Positions 30,648 through 39,367 of a stretch of DNA of 64,000 bases are shown in pieces. A model generated the notes under the pieces. That model ran no database searches, had not been told where the DNA came from, and saw nothing but the letters and a program-made list of their open reading frames with translations. The first letter of the stretch is position 1. Each line of letters opens with the position of its first letter. The translations under genes and the position numbers were made by a program. The DNA is from Natronorubrum halophilum (GTDB lineage Archaea; Halobacteriota; Halobacteria; Halobacteriales; Natrialbaceae), in the NCBI RefSeq assembly GCF_003670115.1, contig NZ_QQTY01000004.1:62001-126000 (forward strand), given 5' to 3'.

Positions 30648-32072
30648 CTACGCTGGGGCCGTGCCGGCGTGCGACGTCGCCGCCCTCATCGCCGGCGCAA
30701 CCGGCGATTCGAGGGACTCCGACTGCTCGGCACCCGTTCCGCGGATCTCCTCGAGTTCGTCGACCGTGGGAGCACCGACGATTGTAACGGTGTCGCCGGA
30801 GACGGTCACCCGGTAGGCACCGGCGAAGGGGTCCTCGTCGGGGATTCGGTAGGTGCCGTCGCCGTCGTCGACCGCGTCGGCACCGCGGTTCTCGAGGAGC
30901 GTTCGGTAGGTGTCGGCGAACGCCTCGGCGTCGTCGTCGCTCTCCCAGGCGAGTTTCCAGACGTGGCCGGTCCGGTCGTCATCGTCCTGGTAAACCTGGA
31001 AGGTATCGCCGGCCCAGCCGTCGGTCGCGGGATGGGAGTAGTTGTACGGCGAGAGTTCGGTACCGCCGTCGGTGAGCGGCCGTTCGACGACGCCGTTGGC
31101 CCAGAGCGACGCGAACAGGGTCGCCTCGCCGACCGTCTCCCGCGCCTCGCCGTCGGGAGCGTACGGTTCCCAGTCGTCGCTCGAGCGATCACGGATACTG
31201 ACGGTGACCGGCTGGTCGTCGGGGTAGCGCTCGGGGTGGATCAACTGACTGGTGCTCGCCGGTCGGTCGCCGTAGGCGCTGTCGACGGCGGCCCAGCCGC
31301 CGCGCTCGCGAAGGCGGTCGACGAAGGAGGGGCCTTCCGAGTACGGCGTGTAAATCGAGAGGAACAGCCCGACATTGAACGGCTGCTCGCGGAGGTCGCT
31401 CGTCGCTGGCGGCTGCTCGTACTCGGCGAGGCACTGCCATTCGGCACCACAGCGCCGGTCGTACAGGTGAGGGATGAAGTTCGCCTCCCCCTCGATCAGC
31501 CCGAGTTCGGCCCGTTGTGCGTCGATCGTCGTTCCCGCGCTGGAGAGTCCGAACTGCTGGACCTGGAGGGCGTGGACCAGTTCGTGAACCAGCGTCTCGC
31601 GATCGATACGGATCTCCTCCGTCTCGTCGGTGACGATCACGATCCGGCCGTTCGTGTAGTAGCCCTGAACGGCACCGCCGTAGAGGTCGTTCATCGCCCG
31701 GTTGACGTCCGTCTCGCCATCGACGATGAACGCACCGCGCCACAGTTCGTTCGTCGCCGCCGACGCCGATCCCGGTTCGCCGCGCTGGCTTCGATACTCC
31801 CTTCTGGTTATCACCTCGAGCGCGACGTCGCGTTCGAACTTTACTCCCCTGAGAACCTCTATTCGCGCCATCGAGCGATACTTGACGGCCTCGAGTTGGT
31901 CCTCGGTAAGCGCCCCGTCGTCGTCGAACTCGAAGCCGTCGTCGTGGGCGTAGTTCCCGACGTAGCCGAGTTCGCGGTCGGTATCGAACCGGTCGGGAGA
32001 GTTGGGGAGGGTACAGCCGGAGAGCACGACCAGCGTGACGACCGCGAACAGCGCGAGTCGGCCCCGTTGCAT
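30648..32072 (-). CDS. Hvo_1808-type surface lipoprotein, metalloprotease-like
   Basis: A 474-residue secreted protein. A hydrophobic signal (RLALFAVVTLVV) ends in the lipobox LSGC, with C20 the lipidated residue, so it should be anchored to the outer face of the membrane. HELVHALQ at 163-170 followed by LIEGEANF near 192 (HExxH plus a downstream glutamate) suggests a gluzincin-like zinc site. The rest matches the haloarchaeal Hvo_1808 surface family, whose function is unknown. A paralogue with another anchoring mode lies at 32793-34421. It is not coupled to its neighbours. Confidence 0.8.
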   Translation of the reverse strand: MQRGRLALFAVVTLVVLSGCTLPNSPDRFDTDRELGYVGNYAHDDGFEFDDDGALTEDQLEAVKYRSMARIEVLRGVKFERDVALEVITRREYRSQRGEPGSASAATNELWRGAFIVDGETDVNRAMNDLYGGAVQGYYTNGRIVIVTDETEEIRIDRETLVHELVHALQVQQFGLSSAGTTIDAQRAELGLIEGEANFIPHLYDRRCGAEWQCLAEYEQPPATSDLREQPFNVGLFLSIYTPYSEGPSFVDRLRERGGWAAVDSAYGDRPASTSQLIHPERYPDDQPVTVSIRDRSSDDWEPYAPDGEARETVGEATLFASLWANGVVERPLTDGGTELSPYNYSHPATDGWAGDTFQVYQDDDDRTGHVWKLAWESDDDAEAFADTYRTLLENRGADAVDDGDGTYRIPDEDPFAGAYRVTVSGDTVTIVGAPTVDELEEIRGTGAEQSESLESPVAPAMRAATSHAGTAPA

Positions 32073-32259
32073 TGGGCTATGCTTTCAACGGTGACGCCAT
32101 ATACTGATCGCTGTCCGACAGCGAAAACTCGGTCGCTAGCTTGGGAGCACCGATCCCATCCTCGAAGAGCCCGTATCGGCGGGCGAGTAGGGAAAAGCCG
32201 TTTGCGAGGAACGAGTGCATCGCAGTCCCGTGGGTTGGTCCACACCGTCTGGCGTCCGC

Positions 32260-32601
32260 TTATTCGAGTTCAGCCGTGACGAAACTGTGCAATTTCTCGA
32301 CGCGGTCGTCGGGATGATAGCGGACCGTTTCCGTTCGAGCGTCGTACTCGATGAGTCCAGCGGCTTCCAGTTTCGGGAGTTGATTGTGCTGCAGATCGAC
32401 GAGCAGTCGTTCGGTGCCTCCGTGGGACTCTGGGGGCGGGTTCTCGGGCGCCATGTATTTCACGAGGACGTCCATCCCAATGACGTCACTCTCCCTTTCG
32501 ATTAACTGCGTGAGAACTGTTCGACAATGCTGATTGGCGACGAGTTGGAGTGCAGTCTCGGTCGAGACAGTGTTGGTGATGTGACTAATTGGTTTGCCCA
32601 T
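32260..32601 (-). CDS. Winged helix regulator (DUF7344-like)
   Basis: A 113-residue putative transcription regulator. The helix-turn-helix lies at about 10-80, with HCRTVLTQLIERESDVIGMD and then LLVDLQHNQLPKLEAAGLIE, ending in a wing YDARTETVRYHPDDRVEKL. The sequence matches the DUF7344 domain type common in haloarchaea and resembles the regulator at 44725. A longer start at 32658 would add 19 residues without clear character. It lies between the two Hvo_1808-type genes, in the same direction, and may control one of them. Confidence 0.75.
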   Translation of the reverse strand: MGKPISHITNTVSTETALQLVANQHCRTVLTQLIERESDVIGMDVLVKYMAPENPPPESHGGTERLLVDLQHNQLPKLEAAGLIEYDARTETVRYHPDDRVEKLHSFVTAELE

Positions 32602-32792
32602 TCCGTTTGTATGAGGTTCGAGAGACGTATTAACCCCCAACGTCACTCGTATCTTCACACTTCGAACCTCGAGAACGTGCGGTCGACGGGCGGTGCCGAT
32701 CGGACGAGAGAGTCGATCGCGGCGGAGTCAAAACGGTCGCTCGGATGCGACCGTGATTCCATCCGCATCCATCAGAACCGTCAGTACCGGAG

Positions 32793-34421
32793 TTACGGGA
32801 GAACGGAGCCGCGGGCTCTCGCCGTGAGCAACGCGATCGAGACGGCGATCACCGTGCTCGGAACGGCGAACCCGGGAATGGAATCGTCGTCGTTCTCATC
32901 AGTATCATCGCTATCGTTCCCGCCGGTATTCGTCTCGCTATCGTCGACCGTGGCGTTCCCGATCGAGTCCGGGCCGGTGGCTGCGATTCCGCTGTCGATC
33001 CCGTCGAGGTCGGCGACCGACGGCGCGCGGACGATCGTGACGGTTTCACCGTCGCGCTCGAGGGCGTAGGCACCGGGGAACCCTTCGTCGACGACGTAGG
33101 TATCCTGCCGGTCGTCGACCGACTCGGCGTCGTGGATGTCGAGTAACTCGAGGTAGCCCTCGACGAACTGTCGGCTGTCCTCGCTCGATCGCCACTCGGT
33201 CTGCCAGACGTAGCCGGAGTCGGCCGCGTCGGGGTCCGCAGCATCCGCGCTGACGTAGGTAACCAGTTCGTCGCCAGCCCAGCCGTCCGTGTACGGCTGA
33301 TCGTAGTCGTAGCCCGACAGATCGTCCGTGAGGAGTTCGTCGGATTCGATGACCGACGGCCGGGACCGGTCGTGTACGTCAGCGCCGAACATCGAGACCA
33401 TCGCCGCCTCGCCGGCCGTCTCGGACGCCACCTCGCCGTTGACCTCGAGTCGGTCCCACGACTCGTTCGAGCGGTCGTCGACCTCGATGTCGATCGGTTC
33501 CCGCTCCTCGTTCGGATGGATGACCGCGGAGGAACTCGCCGGCGGGTCGTCGTAGGCCGCGTTTACCGCCGTCCAGCCGTCGTCGGCCTCGAGCAGGGCG
33601 TCGACGTAGTTCGGTCCGTCGTTGTAGGGCTGGAAGAGCGTCATGTAGATACCCCAGTTGAGGTCCGACGGCTGCTCCGTTTGGGAGCCGTCGGGGACGA
33701 CGCAGTCCCACTCGGTTCCACACCGTTCCCCGTACTCGGTCCCGACCCAGGCCGCGTCGCCCTCGATGAGGCCGTTCCTGGCGTTGTCCTGATCGATCGT
33801 TTCCCGGTCGTAACTCGAGAGATCGAAGTGCTGGTCCTGGAGCGCGTGCAGCAGTTCGTGACCGAGGACGGTCTCGTCCAGTTCGGGGTTCTCCGGGTTG
33901 TCCGAGACGATCACGATCTCGCCGGTTTCCGGATCGTAGTAGCCCTCAACGGTGCCGCCGTACATCGCCTCGACTTCGTCTTCCGCGTCGGTCTCGCGGT
34001 CGACCATGAACAGCGCCTCGTAGGTGACCTCCTGTGCGAGGCGTTCGTCCTCGTTCAACTCGCCGAAGACGTCGTCTTCGCCCTGAAACTCCTCGCGCGA
34101 GACGACCTCGACCGGGACGTCCTCCTGGAAGGTCAGGTTGCGAATCTCCTCGACGCGCGCCATCGACCGGGAGACGACTGCCTCGAGGTCGTCGTCCTCG
34201 ACGGCGGCGTCCTCGCTGTCGTCGACGGCGAGGTCGTCGTCGTACCAGTGGCCGTCGACGTAACCGACGGTCCCCTCCGTGGTCGGATCGTCCGGACGGT
34301 CCGGCGAATCGGCCGAGAGCAGTCCCGGGGCCGCGCCGCCGGCCGCGACGAGCGCCAGCGCAAGCGTCGACACCGCGAACAGCGCGACGAGCAATCGCGT
34401 CCGTGTCAGTGGGTCCGTCAT
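32793..34421 (-). CDS. Hvo_1808-type surface protein with PGF-like C-terminal anchor
   Basis: A 542-residue paralogue of the 30648-32072 lipoprotein. It has a plain Sec signal (about 9-30, no lipobox), a long acidic region, HELLHALQ at 188-195 with LIEGDAAW near 218, and an Asn/Asp-rich stalk (about 490-515). The tail is DDSIPGFAVPSTVIAVSIAL followed by basic residues, which resembles the PGF-CTERM signal recognised by archaeosortase A. The pair thus shares a domain but uses two different surface attachment routes. The family is functionally uncharacterised; a zinc-protease role is suggested by HExxH only. Confidence 0.8.
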   Translation of the reverse strand: MTDPLTRTRLLVALFAVSTLALALVAAGGAAPGLLSADSPDRPDDPTTEGTVGYVDGHWYDDDLAVDDSEDAAVEDDDLEAVVSRSMARVEEIRNLTFQEDVPVEVVSREEFQGEDDVFGELNEDERLAQEVTYEALFMVDRETDAEDEVEAMYGGTVEGYYDPETGEIVIVSDNPENPELDETVLGHELLHALQDQHFDLSSYDRETIDQDNARNGLIEGDAAWVGTEYGERCGTEWDCVVPDGSQTEQPSDLNWGIYMTLFQPYNDGPNYVDALLEADDGWTAVNAAYDDPPASSSAVIHPNEEREPIDIEVDDRSNESWDRLEVNGEVASETAGEAAMVSMFGADVHDRSRPSVIESDELLTDDLSGYDYDQPYTDGWAGDELVTYVSADAADPDAADSGYVWQTEWRSSEDSRQFVEGYLELLDIHDAESVDDRQDTYVVDEGFPGAYALERDGETVTIVRAPSVADLDGIDSGIAATGPDSIGNATVDDSETNTGGNDSDDTDENDDDSIPGFAVPSTVIAVSIALLTARARGSVLP

Positions 34422-34587
34422 TTGAGCGGGATGACAGGCCGTAGGGAGGGAAGTGTAAAAAGACCGCTGATCACCGAAGGCGCTCGAGTGATCGATACGC
34501 GCGAGGGCGGTTCAGGTGTCCGCTCCCGTCGAAACGCCGGCAGCGCCGCGAACGTTTTTACGACCGCCGTCGTACGGTTACGTAGGG

Positions 34588-35166
34588 ATGCACCTCGAGC
34601 CAGCACGCACGGCACTCGTCGTCGTCGACATGCAAAACGGGTTCTGTCACCCCGAGGGGTCGCTGTACGCGCCGGGCAGCGAGGCGGTGATCGAACCGAT
34701 CGCGGCGCTCGTCGAACGAGCCAGTAGGAGCGGCGCACGGATACTCTACACGCGGGACGTCCACCCGCCTGAGCAGTTCGAGGACGCCCACTACTACGAC
34801 GAGTTCGAGCAGTGGGGCGAACACGTCCTCGAGGGCACCTGGGAGGCCGAAATCGTCGACGAACTCCCCGTCGAGGAAGCGGACCACGTCGTCGAAAAAC
34901 ACACCTACGACGCCTTCTACAACACCGAACTCGAGGGCTGGCTCGACGCCCGCGGGATCGATGACCTCGTAATCTGTGGCACCCTCGCGAACGTCTGCGT
35001 GCTCCACACGGGCGGTAGCGCGGGCCTCCGGGACTTTCGGCCGCTCATGGTCGAAGACTGCATCGGTGCGATCGAGGACGACCACAGGGAGTACGCTCTT
35101 GACCACGCCGACTGGCTGTTCGGCGAGGTCGTCGAGAGCGACGCCCTCGAGTTCGACGGCGAGTGA
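34588..35166 (+). CDS. pncA: Nicotinamidase (isochorismatase-like cysteine hydrolase)
   Basis: A 192-residue enzyme converting nicotinamide to nicotinate and ammonia in NAD salvage. The catalytic triad is D14 (VVVDMQNGF), K104 (VVEKHTYDAF) and C137 (CGTLANVCVLH), with the cis-peptide loop beside it. The metal site typical of nicotinamidase is likely near H59 and D57 (TRDVHP). The ATG at 34588 gives the family's usual start. Its product feeds the phosphoribosyltransferase at 29425-30585. Other isochorismatase-family amidases remain possible, but the TRDVHP segment favours nicotinamidase. Confidence 0.88.
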   Translation: MHLEPARTALVVVDMQNGFCHPEGSLYAPGSEAVIEPIAALVERASRSGARILYTRDVHPPEQFEDAHYYDEFEQWGEHVLEGTWEAEIVDELPVEEADHVVEKHTYDAFYNTELEGWLDARGIDDLVICGTLANVCVLHTGGSAGLRDFRPLMVEDCIGAIEDDHREYALDHADWLFGEVVESDALEFDGE

Positions 35167-35326
35167 AGCGGACCGTGACGCGGCCGACCCGGCCGCGGGA
35201 CGATCCGAGCCGAAGTGAGAGCGTTTTCTACCCTCCGTCCCAAGGGCGTAGTATGGGACTCTCTTTGCATACTCGAGGTGGATGTCTCGAACGCCTCGAA
35301 CGGCCGACTGACGCGGGTGGTGGCGT

Positions 35327-35488
35327 ATGAACGAGCGGCGGATGCAAACGATGTACGCCGTCGGGATCGCGCTGAACGCGGTCGCGCTGGTCTACGCGGC
35401 GATGGACGGCTCGCCGGTGTTCGCGGTCACGTTCGGCATCGTCATGGTCTATCTCGGGGTCCGGTACTGGATGGTCTCGAGCGCGTAA
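35327..35488 (+). CDS. 53-aa two-helix membrane protein
   Basis: A 53-residue frame beginning MNERRMQTMYAVGIALNAVA, with hydrophobic helices at about 9-25 and 31-47, and an ending GVRYWMVSSA. The basic N-terminus suggests it is inside. It is well placed in a 590-bp stretch between pncA and the thioesterase and has GC-rich third positions. Unrecognised; small membrane proteins like this are frequent in haloarchaea. Confidence 0.6.
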   Translation: MNERRMQTMYAVGIALNAVALVYAAMDGSPVFAVTFGIVMVYLGVRYWMVSSA

Positions 35489-35545
35489 GAAGCGCGCTAC
35501 AGTGCAGGTGCAACCGTATCCGCGGCGAGAACGAACCGCAAGCCG

Positions 35546-35701
35546 ATGCTCGAGGTTTCGCTACTCGTCGAGACGATCATCTACGGCTACTTCGTCGTCG
35601 TCGCGGCGCTCGGCTGTTACCTCCACGGTCGGCTCTGGATCGCGTATCGGCAGAACCGAACCGCGAAAACGACTGACGGGGGCCAGCAACTGGACGGGTG
35701 A
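35546..35701 (+). CDS. 51-aa single-pass membrane protein
   Basis: A 51-residue frame with one helix at about 9-29 (ETIIYGYFVVVAALGCYLHG) and a basic, polar C-terminus. It follows the 53-aa membrane protein by 57 bp in the same direction, so they may be co-transcribed. Not recognised. It ends 57 bp from the convergent thioesterase gene. Confidence 0.5.
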   Translation: MLEVSLLVETIIYGYFVVVAALGCYLHGRLWIAYRQNRTAKTTDGGQQLDG

Positions 35702-35757
35702 GGCGCTCCGCGGTTGATCCGCAACTCCCGCCGTCTCGACACCGCGGTCAGGACGGA

Positions 35758-36243
35758 CTACTCCGGCCGGAAGATCCGGAAGGCACCCTGTCCGGTCGCG
35801 ACTTCGCGCGTCTCCCCGTCCGGGGCGGTGCTCTCGACGGTAATCTCGCTGACGCCGACGCTGCCGCCGGCACGGATCACGTCCGCCGTCGCCACGAGGT
35901 CGCCTCGCGCGGGACGGAGGTAGTTGACGTTCAGATTGATCGTCGCGATCCGCACGTCGAACGGGTCGTCCATCACCGTACGAAGGGAAACTCCGCCGGC
36001 TGTATCGATGAGCGTCGCGGCGACGCCACCGTGGAGGTCCGCCCGTTCGTCCTCCCGCGCGTTCGCTCGCTTGTTGCTCAGTTTGTCGTCGTAGGGAATC
36101 GAGAGCGTCATCGTCCCCTCGCCGACGTTGTCCACACGCGTCCCGAGCCACGAGAGGAACTCCTGGTTCTCGTCGATGAAGTGCTGGAGCAGGCTCTCGA
36201 GGTCGTCGAACTCCGCCATCATCGACCGCATGTCATCGGTCAT
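35758..36243 (-). CDS. PaaI-type hotdog-fold thioesterase
   Basis: A 161-residue acyl-CoA thioesterase-like protein. The core shows DLHGGVAATLIDTAGGVSLR (HGG motif with catalytic D of the PaaI family, about 73-91) and strands TINLNVNYLRPARGDLVATA then VGVSEITVESTAP. The ATG at 36243 is chosen, five codons inside the longest frame. The substrate may be an aryl- or acyl-CoA; none is indicated by neighbours. Acts in the cytoplasm, normally as a tetramer. Confidence 0.85.
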   Translation of the reverse strand: MTDDMRSMMAEFDDLESLLQHFIDENQEFLSWLGTRVDNVGEGTMTLSIPYDDKLSNKRANAREDERADLHGGVAATLIDTAGGVSLRTVMDDPFDVRIATINLNVNYLRPARGDLVATADVIRAGGSVGVSEITVESTAPDGETREVATGQGAFRIFRPE

Positions 36244-36393
36244 GCTCTGTGTTCCCACATCGACGTTCTTTACGTCTCCGTTTCCAGAGTTACCCGTTGT
36301 CGAGCGTTCATCGCAGATCGCAAGCAGCGTCGTCTCCTCCCTGCCGGCCCACGTACGAGTACGAGCCTGTTTCGCAGGCCGTGTGGTGATACG

Positions 36394-36885
36394 GTGACAG
36401 ACGCTGATCCCGAGTACGACGTCGACTTCCGAGAACGGCCGGAGCAGTACGAGATTGGACGCGGCGAAGAGGGGGTATTCAAAGTCGAACCGTACAAGAG
36501 CGAACTCCTCCCGCTGTGGTCGTACAAGAACGAGGACGCCGCCCGCGAGTCCGCGTCAGCGATCTACGAGCGGTACGAACGGTACCGCGAGAACGACGAT
36601 TTTCCGGGAATGGACATGGCCCGAAAGTACCTCCAGATGGGCTACACTCGAGCTATGCGCTACGCGAAATACCCCGGCGGGCGGAAGTACGTGGACAGCG
36701 AGGCCTGTCGCGACTCGGATACTGAGGGGACAGCGTCCGCGAACGATGGCGACGAGCGCGAGCCACAGCGCTGGGCGGACCCGGAGAAACGCGCCGCTGC
36801 GCTCGTCTTCGAGCGCTACTGGGAGCGGGTCAGGGAGGACGAGCGCTACCAGCAGGCGACGGACGCTCATCGAGAACGGACGTGA
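36394..36885 (+). CDS. DUF4385-family protein
   Basis: A 163-residue cytoplasmic protein starting at a GTG. Conserved pieces are the FRERPEQYEIGRGEEGVFKV start, EPYKSELLPLWSYKN, then ERYRENDDFPGMDMARKYLQ and MGYTRAMRYAKYPGGRKYVD. This is the DUF4385 pattern, seen in many archaea and bacteria without a known function. The C-terminus is charged and helical (EKRAAALVFERYWERVRED). The gene overlaps a 33-aa frame downstream by four bases. Confidence 0.85.
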   Translation: MTDADPEYDVDFRERPEQYEIGRGEEGVFKVEPYKSELLPLWSYKNEDAARESASAIYERYERYRENDDFPGMDMARKYLQMGYTRAMRYAKYPGGRKYVDSEACRDSDTEGTASANDGDEREPQRWADPEKRAAALVFERYWERVREDERYQQATDAHRERT

Positions 36886-36983
36886 GCGAGGTCGATGCAG
36901 TAAATTACATCCGCGATCGGCCGACCGAGACGCCGCTGTTCGCCGGTCGCGTCGTCGACGGCGAGGCGCTGCAAGACGACTGA
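36882..36983 (+). CDS. 33-aa frame coupled to the DUF4385 gene
   Basis: A GTG start overlaps the upstream stop (GTGA). The peptide runs VSEVDAVNYIRDRPTETPLF, then AGRVVDGEALQDD, acidic as is normal in haloarchaea. It is too short to recognise. The coupling and codon use argue for translation, but it could equally be chance read-through sequence. Confidence 0.3.
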   Translation: MSEVDAVNYIRDRPTETPLFAGRVVDGEALQDD

Positions 36984-37014
36984 CCGAGATCGATCGGTGG
37001 CCGCCTCGGTCACA

Positions 37015-37944
37015 CTACTCGTCGCTCGAGCGAATCCCGACCGAGATCCGCTCACCGACCGCAAAATCACGTTCCGGACAGATCAGTTTCGCCCCGAAGT
37101 CGGCGTCTCGAGCGCAGAACAGCGACAGGCCGGTGATCGGGTCGCCGTTCGCCGTGACGACCACCTCGTCCCAGGTGATCGTCCGGCCCCGGGCGACGCC
37201 GAGACGGTCGCCGTTCAGCGTAACTGGGATCGGATCGCTCGAGCGCGACGGTCTGCCGTGAACCCCGCCGCCGTCGTAGTGTGGCAATCCGCCGTCGAGC
37301 ACCCCGCCGCCCTCGGAGCGACGCTCCGACGAGTATCGCCCCGCCTCGCTCGACTCGCTACCGTCGGCCCGGACGCCGACGAACGTCTCGCCCGGCTCGG
37401 GGTGCATCGGCGCATCGAGGACGGCGTACGTCTCTCCGATCGAAACCACCGTCCCCGCGCCGTCCCACTCGAGCGGCCGAACGTCGACCCCCAACTCGAG
37501 CGGGAGCGACCCCGACGCGCGGTGGGGGTTCTGATCGGGCCGCCGGAAGCCGACGTGGAGGTGGTTGTCGACCCACGGGGCGAAAAAGCCCGCGCGGACG
37601 AGTTCGCCGAGCGAATCCCCCAGGCCGACTCGGTCGCCGGCCTCCACCGCGGGATCGACGTGGAGGATTCGGGCCGTCAGTCCCTCGAAGTCGGCGGGGC
37701 CGTCGCACTCGAGGAGGATCAGGTGGTCGTGCTCAGGCGCGTAGGGCTTTGGCGGTGCGTGGACGGCTCTGGTCTCGATGACGGTCCCCGAGACGGGGCT
37801 CGGCGCGGCGCTCGTCCGCCCGTCTCGGAGGGTGCCGGGATACAGATCGATCGCACACCCCTCGTCGTGGGCGGGATAGGGCGAATTGTACAGCGAGAAG
37901 CGCTGGTACCGCGCCAACAGCGCTTCGGGAAGCGTCACGGCCAT
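37015..37944 (-). CDS. Uncharacterised haloarchaeal protein with M23-like motifs
   Basis: A 309-residue protein not firmly recognised. YPAHDEGCAIDLYP (H-x5-D type spacing) and, later, DNHLHVGFRRP (HxH) recall the zinc ligands of LytM/M23 peptidases, with PSPVSGTVIETRAVHAPP between them like the beta-sheet hinge of lipoyl-like M23 folds. Haloarchaea lack peptidoglycan, so the domain probably has another use or is inactive. The C-terminal half is Gly/Ser-rich and then folds around GRTITWDEVVVTANGDPITG. No signal peptide is visible. It lies alone, divergent from the lipoate-ligase-like gene. Confidence 0.55.
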   Translation of the reverse strand: MAVTLPEALLARYQRFSLYNSPYPAHDEGCAIDLYPGTLRDGRTSAAPSPVSGTVIETRAVHAPPKPYAPEHDHLILLECDGPADFEGLTARILHVDPAVEAGDRVGLGDSLGELVRAGFFAPWVDNHLHVGFRRPDQNPHRASGSLPLELGVDVRPLEWDGAGTVVSIGETYAVLDAPMHPEPGETFVGVRADGSESSEAGRYSSERRSEGGGVLDGGLPHYDGGGVHGRPSRSSDPIPVTLNGDRLGVARGRTITWDEVVVTANGDPITGLSLFCARDADFGAKLICPERDFAVGERISVGIRSSDE

Positions 37945-38006
37945 CTGGTGTCAGGTTCGTCTGGGCGGCGAGAGCGTTTAGGTCCACCGAGTCCAACAGC
38001 GGACCG

Positions 38007-38729
38007 ATGCGAGTGATCCGCGGCCGCGCGAAGACGATCGACGCCGACCGGGACGTGAGCCGACGGCTCCTCTCGAGCGCCGGCGACGGCGAACCCGCGG
38101 TTCGCGTCTGGACGCCCCACCGACAGATCGCCTTCGGTCGGCGGGATCGCCGACTCGAGGGGTACGATCGCGCCCGCGAACTCGCTCGCGAGCGCGGCTT
38201 CCCGCCCGTCGAGCGCGGCGTCGGCGGCCGAGCGGTCGCCTACGACGGCGAGACGACGCTCGCGTTCGCCCGCGCCGAACCGGTCGCGGACTTCCGTCGG
38301 GGCACGGACGAGCGATACGAACGCGCCACGAACGCCGTCGAGCGGGCGCTTCGATCGCTCGAGGATGGTCTCGACCCCGTCCGCGGCGAACCCGAAGACT
38401 CGTTCTGTCCCGGCGCGCACTCGCTATCGCTGGCGACCGAGGATGGTGGGCGTCGAAAGGTCGTCGGCGTCGCCCAGCGAGTCCGTCAGGACGCCGCCGT
38501 CGTCGCCGGAATCGTCCTCGTCGATCGGCGCGAGACGCTCGCGGACGCGCTCGAGGGCGTCTACGGCGCACTCGAGGTGCCGTTCGCCCCCGAGTCGGTC
38601 GGCACCGTCGCGTCCGAAGGCGGGCCGTCCGATCCGACGGTCGTTCGGTCGGCGCTCGAGGACGCCCTCGTCGGCGACGAGCGGGCGGACGCGACGGTCG
38701 AATCCGTCGACGGAGCGAGTCTCGAGTAA
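38007..38729 (+). CDS. Lipoate/biotin protein ligase-like protein (LplA family)
   Basis: A 240-residue protein of the BPL/LplA fold. VERGVGGRAVAYDGETTLAF (about 68-87) is the ligand-binding GGxxV turn, and RKVVGVAQRVRQDAAVVAGI has the catalytic lysine at K151. SFCPGAHSLSL is the conserved strand preceding it. Haloarchaea use such proteins to attach lipoate to 2-oxoacid dehydrogenases or glycine cleavage protein, although some divergent members are octanoyltransferases or non-catalytic. No lipoyl-protein genes lie nearby to guide the choice. Confidence 0.8.
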   Translation: MRVIRGRAKTIDADRDVSRRLLSSAGDGEPAVRVWTPHRQIAFGRRDRRLEGYDRARELARERGFPPVERGVGGRAVAYDGETTLAFARAEPVADFRRGTDERYERATNAVERALRSLEDGLDPVRGEPEDSFCPGAHSLSLATEDGGRRKVVGVAQRVRQDAAVVAGIVLVDRRETLADALEGVYGALEVPFAPESVGTVASEGGPSDPTVVRSALEDALVGDERADATVESVDGASLE

Positions 38730-38810
38730 CGAGGAGACAACGTTTTTCGTCTCGGTGTCGTGGGTCCCGAGTATGCACGCTCGAGTGCAATCGAACGCGG
38801 AGGGAGAGCA

Positions 38811-39302
38811 GTGACGTCCGAGACGGCGGATTCGCGCTGGGCGGAACTCCTCGAGGACGCGTCGACGATCGCCGAGGAGTACCGGGAGAACGGGTGGGAT
38901 GCGATCGTCTTGGAACCCGAGGCGGTCTCACCGGTCGAGCGAGAGGACCGGACCGGACTCGACGTCGAAGTCTCGGCGGAAGCGTACGAACTCGTCGAGT
39001 CCCTGGTCGACAGCGGCGACGTCACCGTTACCGCAGCCGACGTGTACTACCGTCCGCCCGAAGACGACGACGAGCGGCGGATCGCTCTCGTGGTCGAACG
39101 CGACGAAGAAACGGAGACCGGCGTGTTCGTTCCGTTGTGCTACGACCTCGACGACTCTCGATCCGTCTTCGAGACGGCGCTCGTCGAGGAAGAGCTGTTA
39201 CTTCACGTCACGACGGCGGCGACCGAGGGATGGGTCAGCTTCTCGCACGACGACCCGTCGCTGTTCCTCGAGGAGTCGGACGTCCGGGAGTGGGACCGCT
39301 AG
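38811..39302 (+). CDS. Conserved acidic haloarchaeal protein (DUF7529-like)
   Basis: A 163-residue protein starting at GTG. The N-terminus ADSRWAELLEDASTIAEEYR then ENGWDAIVLEP is helical. After it come alternating strands (GLDVEVSAEAYELVESLV, RRIALVVERDEETETGVFVP). The sequence resembles a haloarchaea-only family I believe is DUF7529. Function is unknown. It is highly acidic and lacks signal or membrane segments, so it is cytoplasmic. It lies alone between the LplA-like gene and a convergent secreted protein. Confidence 0.65.
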   Translation: MTSETADSRWAELLEDASTIAEEYRENGWDAIVLEPEAVSPVEREDRTGLDVEVSAEAYELVESLVDSGDVTVTAADVYYRPPEDDDERRIALVVERDEETETGVFVPLCYDLDDSRSVFETALVEEELLLHVTTAATEGWVSFSHDDPSLFLEESDVREWDR

Positions 39303-39367
39303 CGAGATAGCCGCTGCTCGATCGGCGGGGATCCGACGAGCGGACGCGTGTCACGAACCGCTACGCG

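Noticed and set aside
30600-32279. A 559-codon + strand frame opposite the Hvo_1808-type lipoprotein
   Set aside because: It is antisense to a gene with a clear signal peptide and HExxH motif, and shows no domain of its own.
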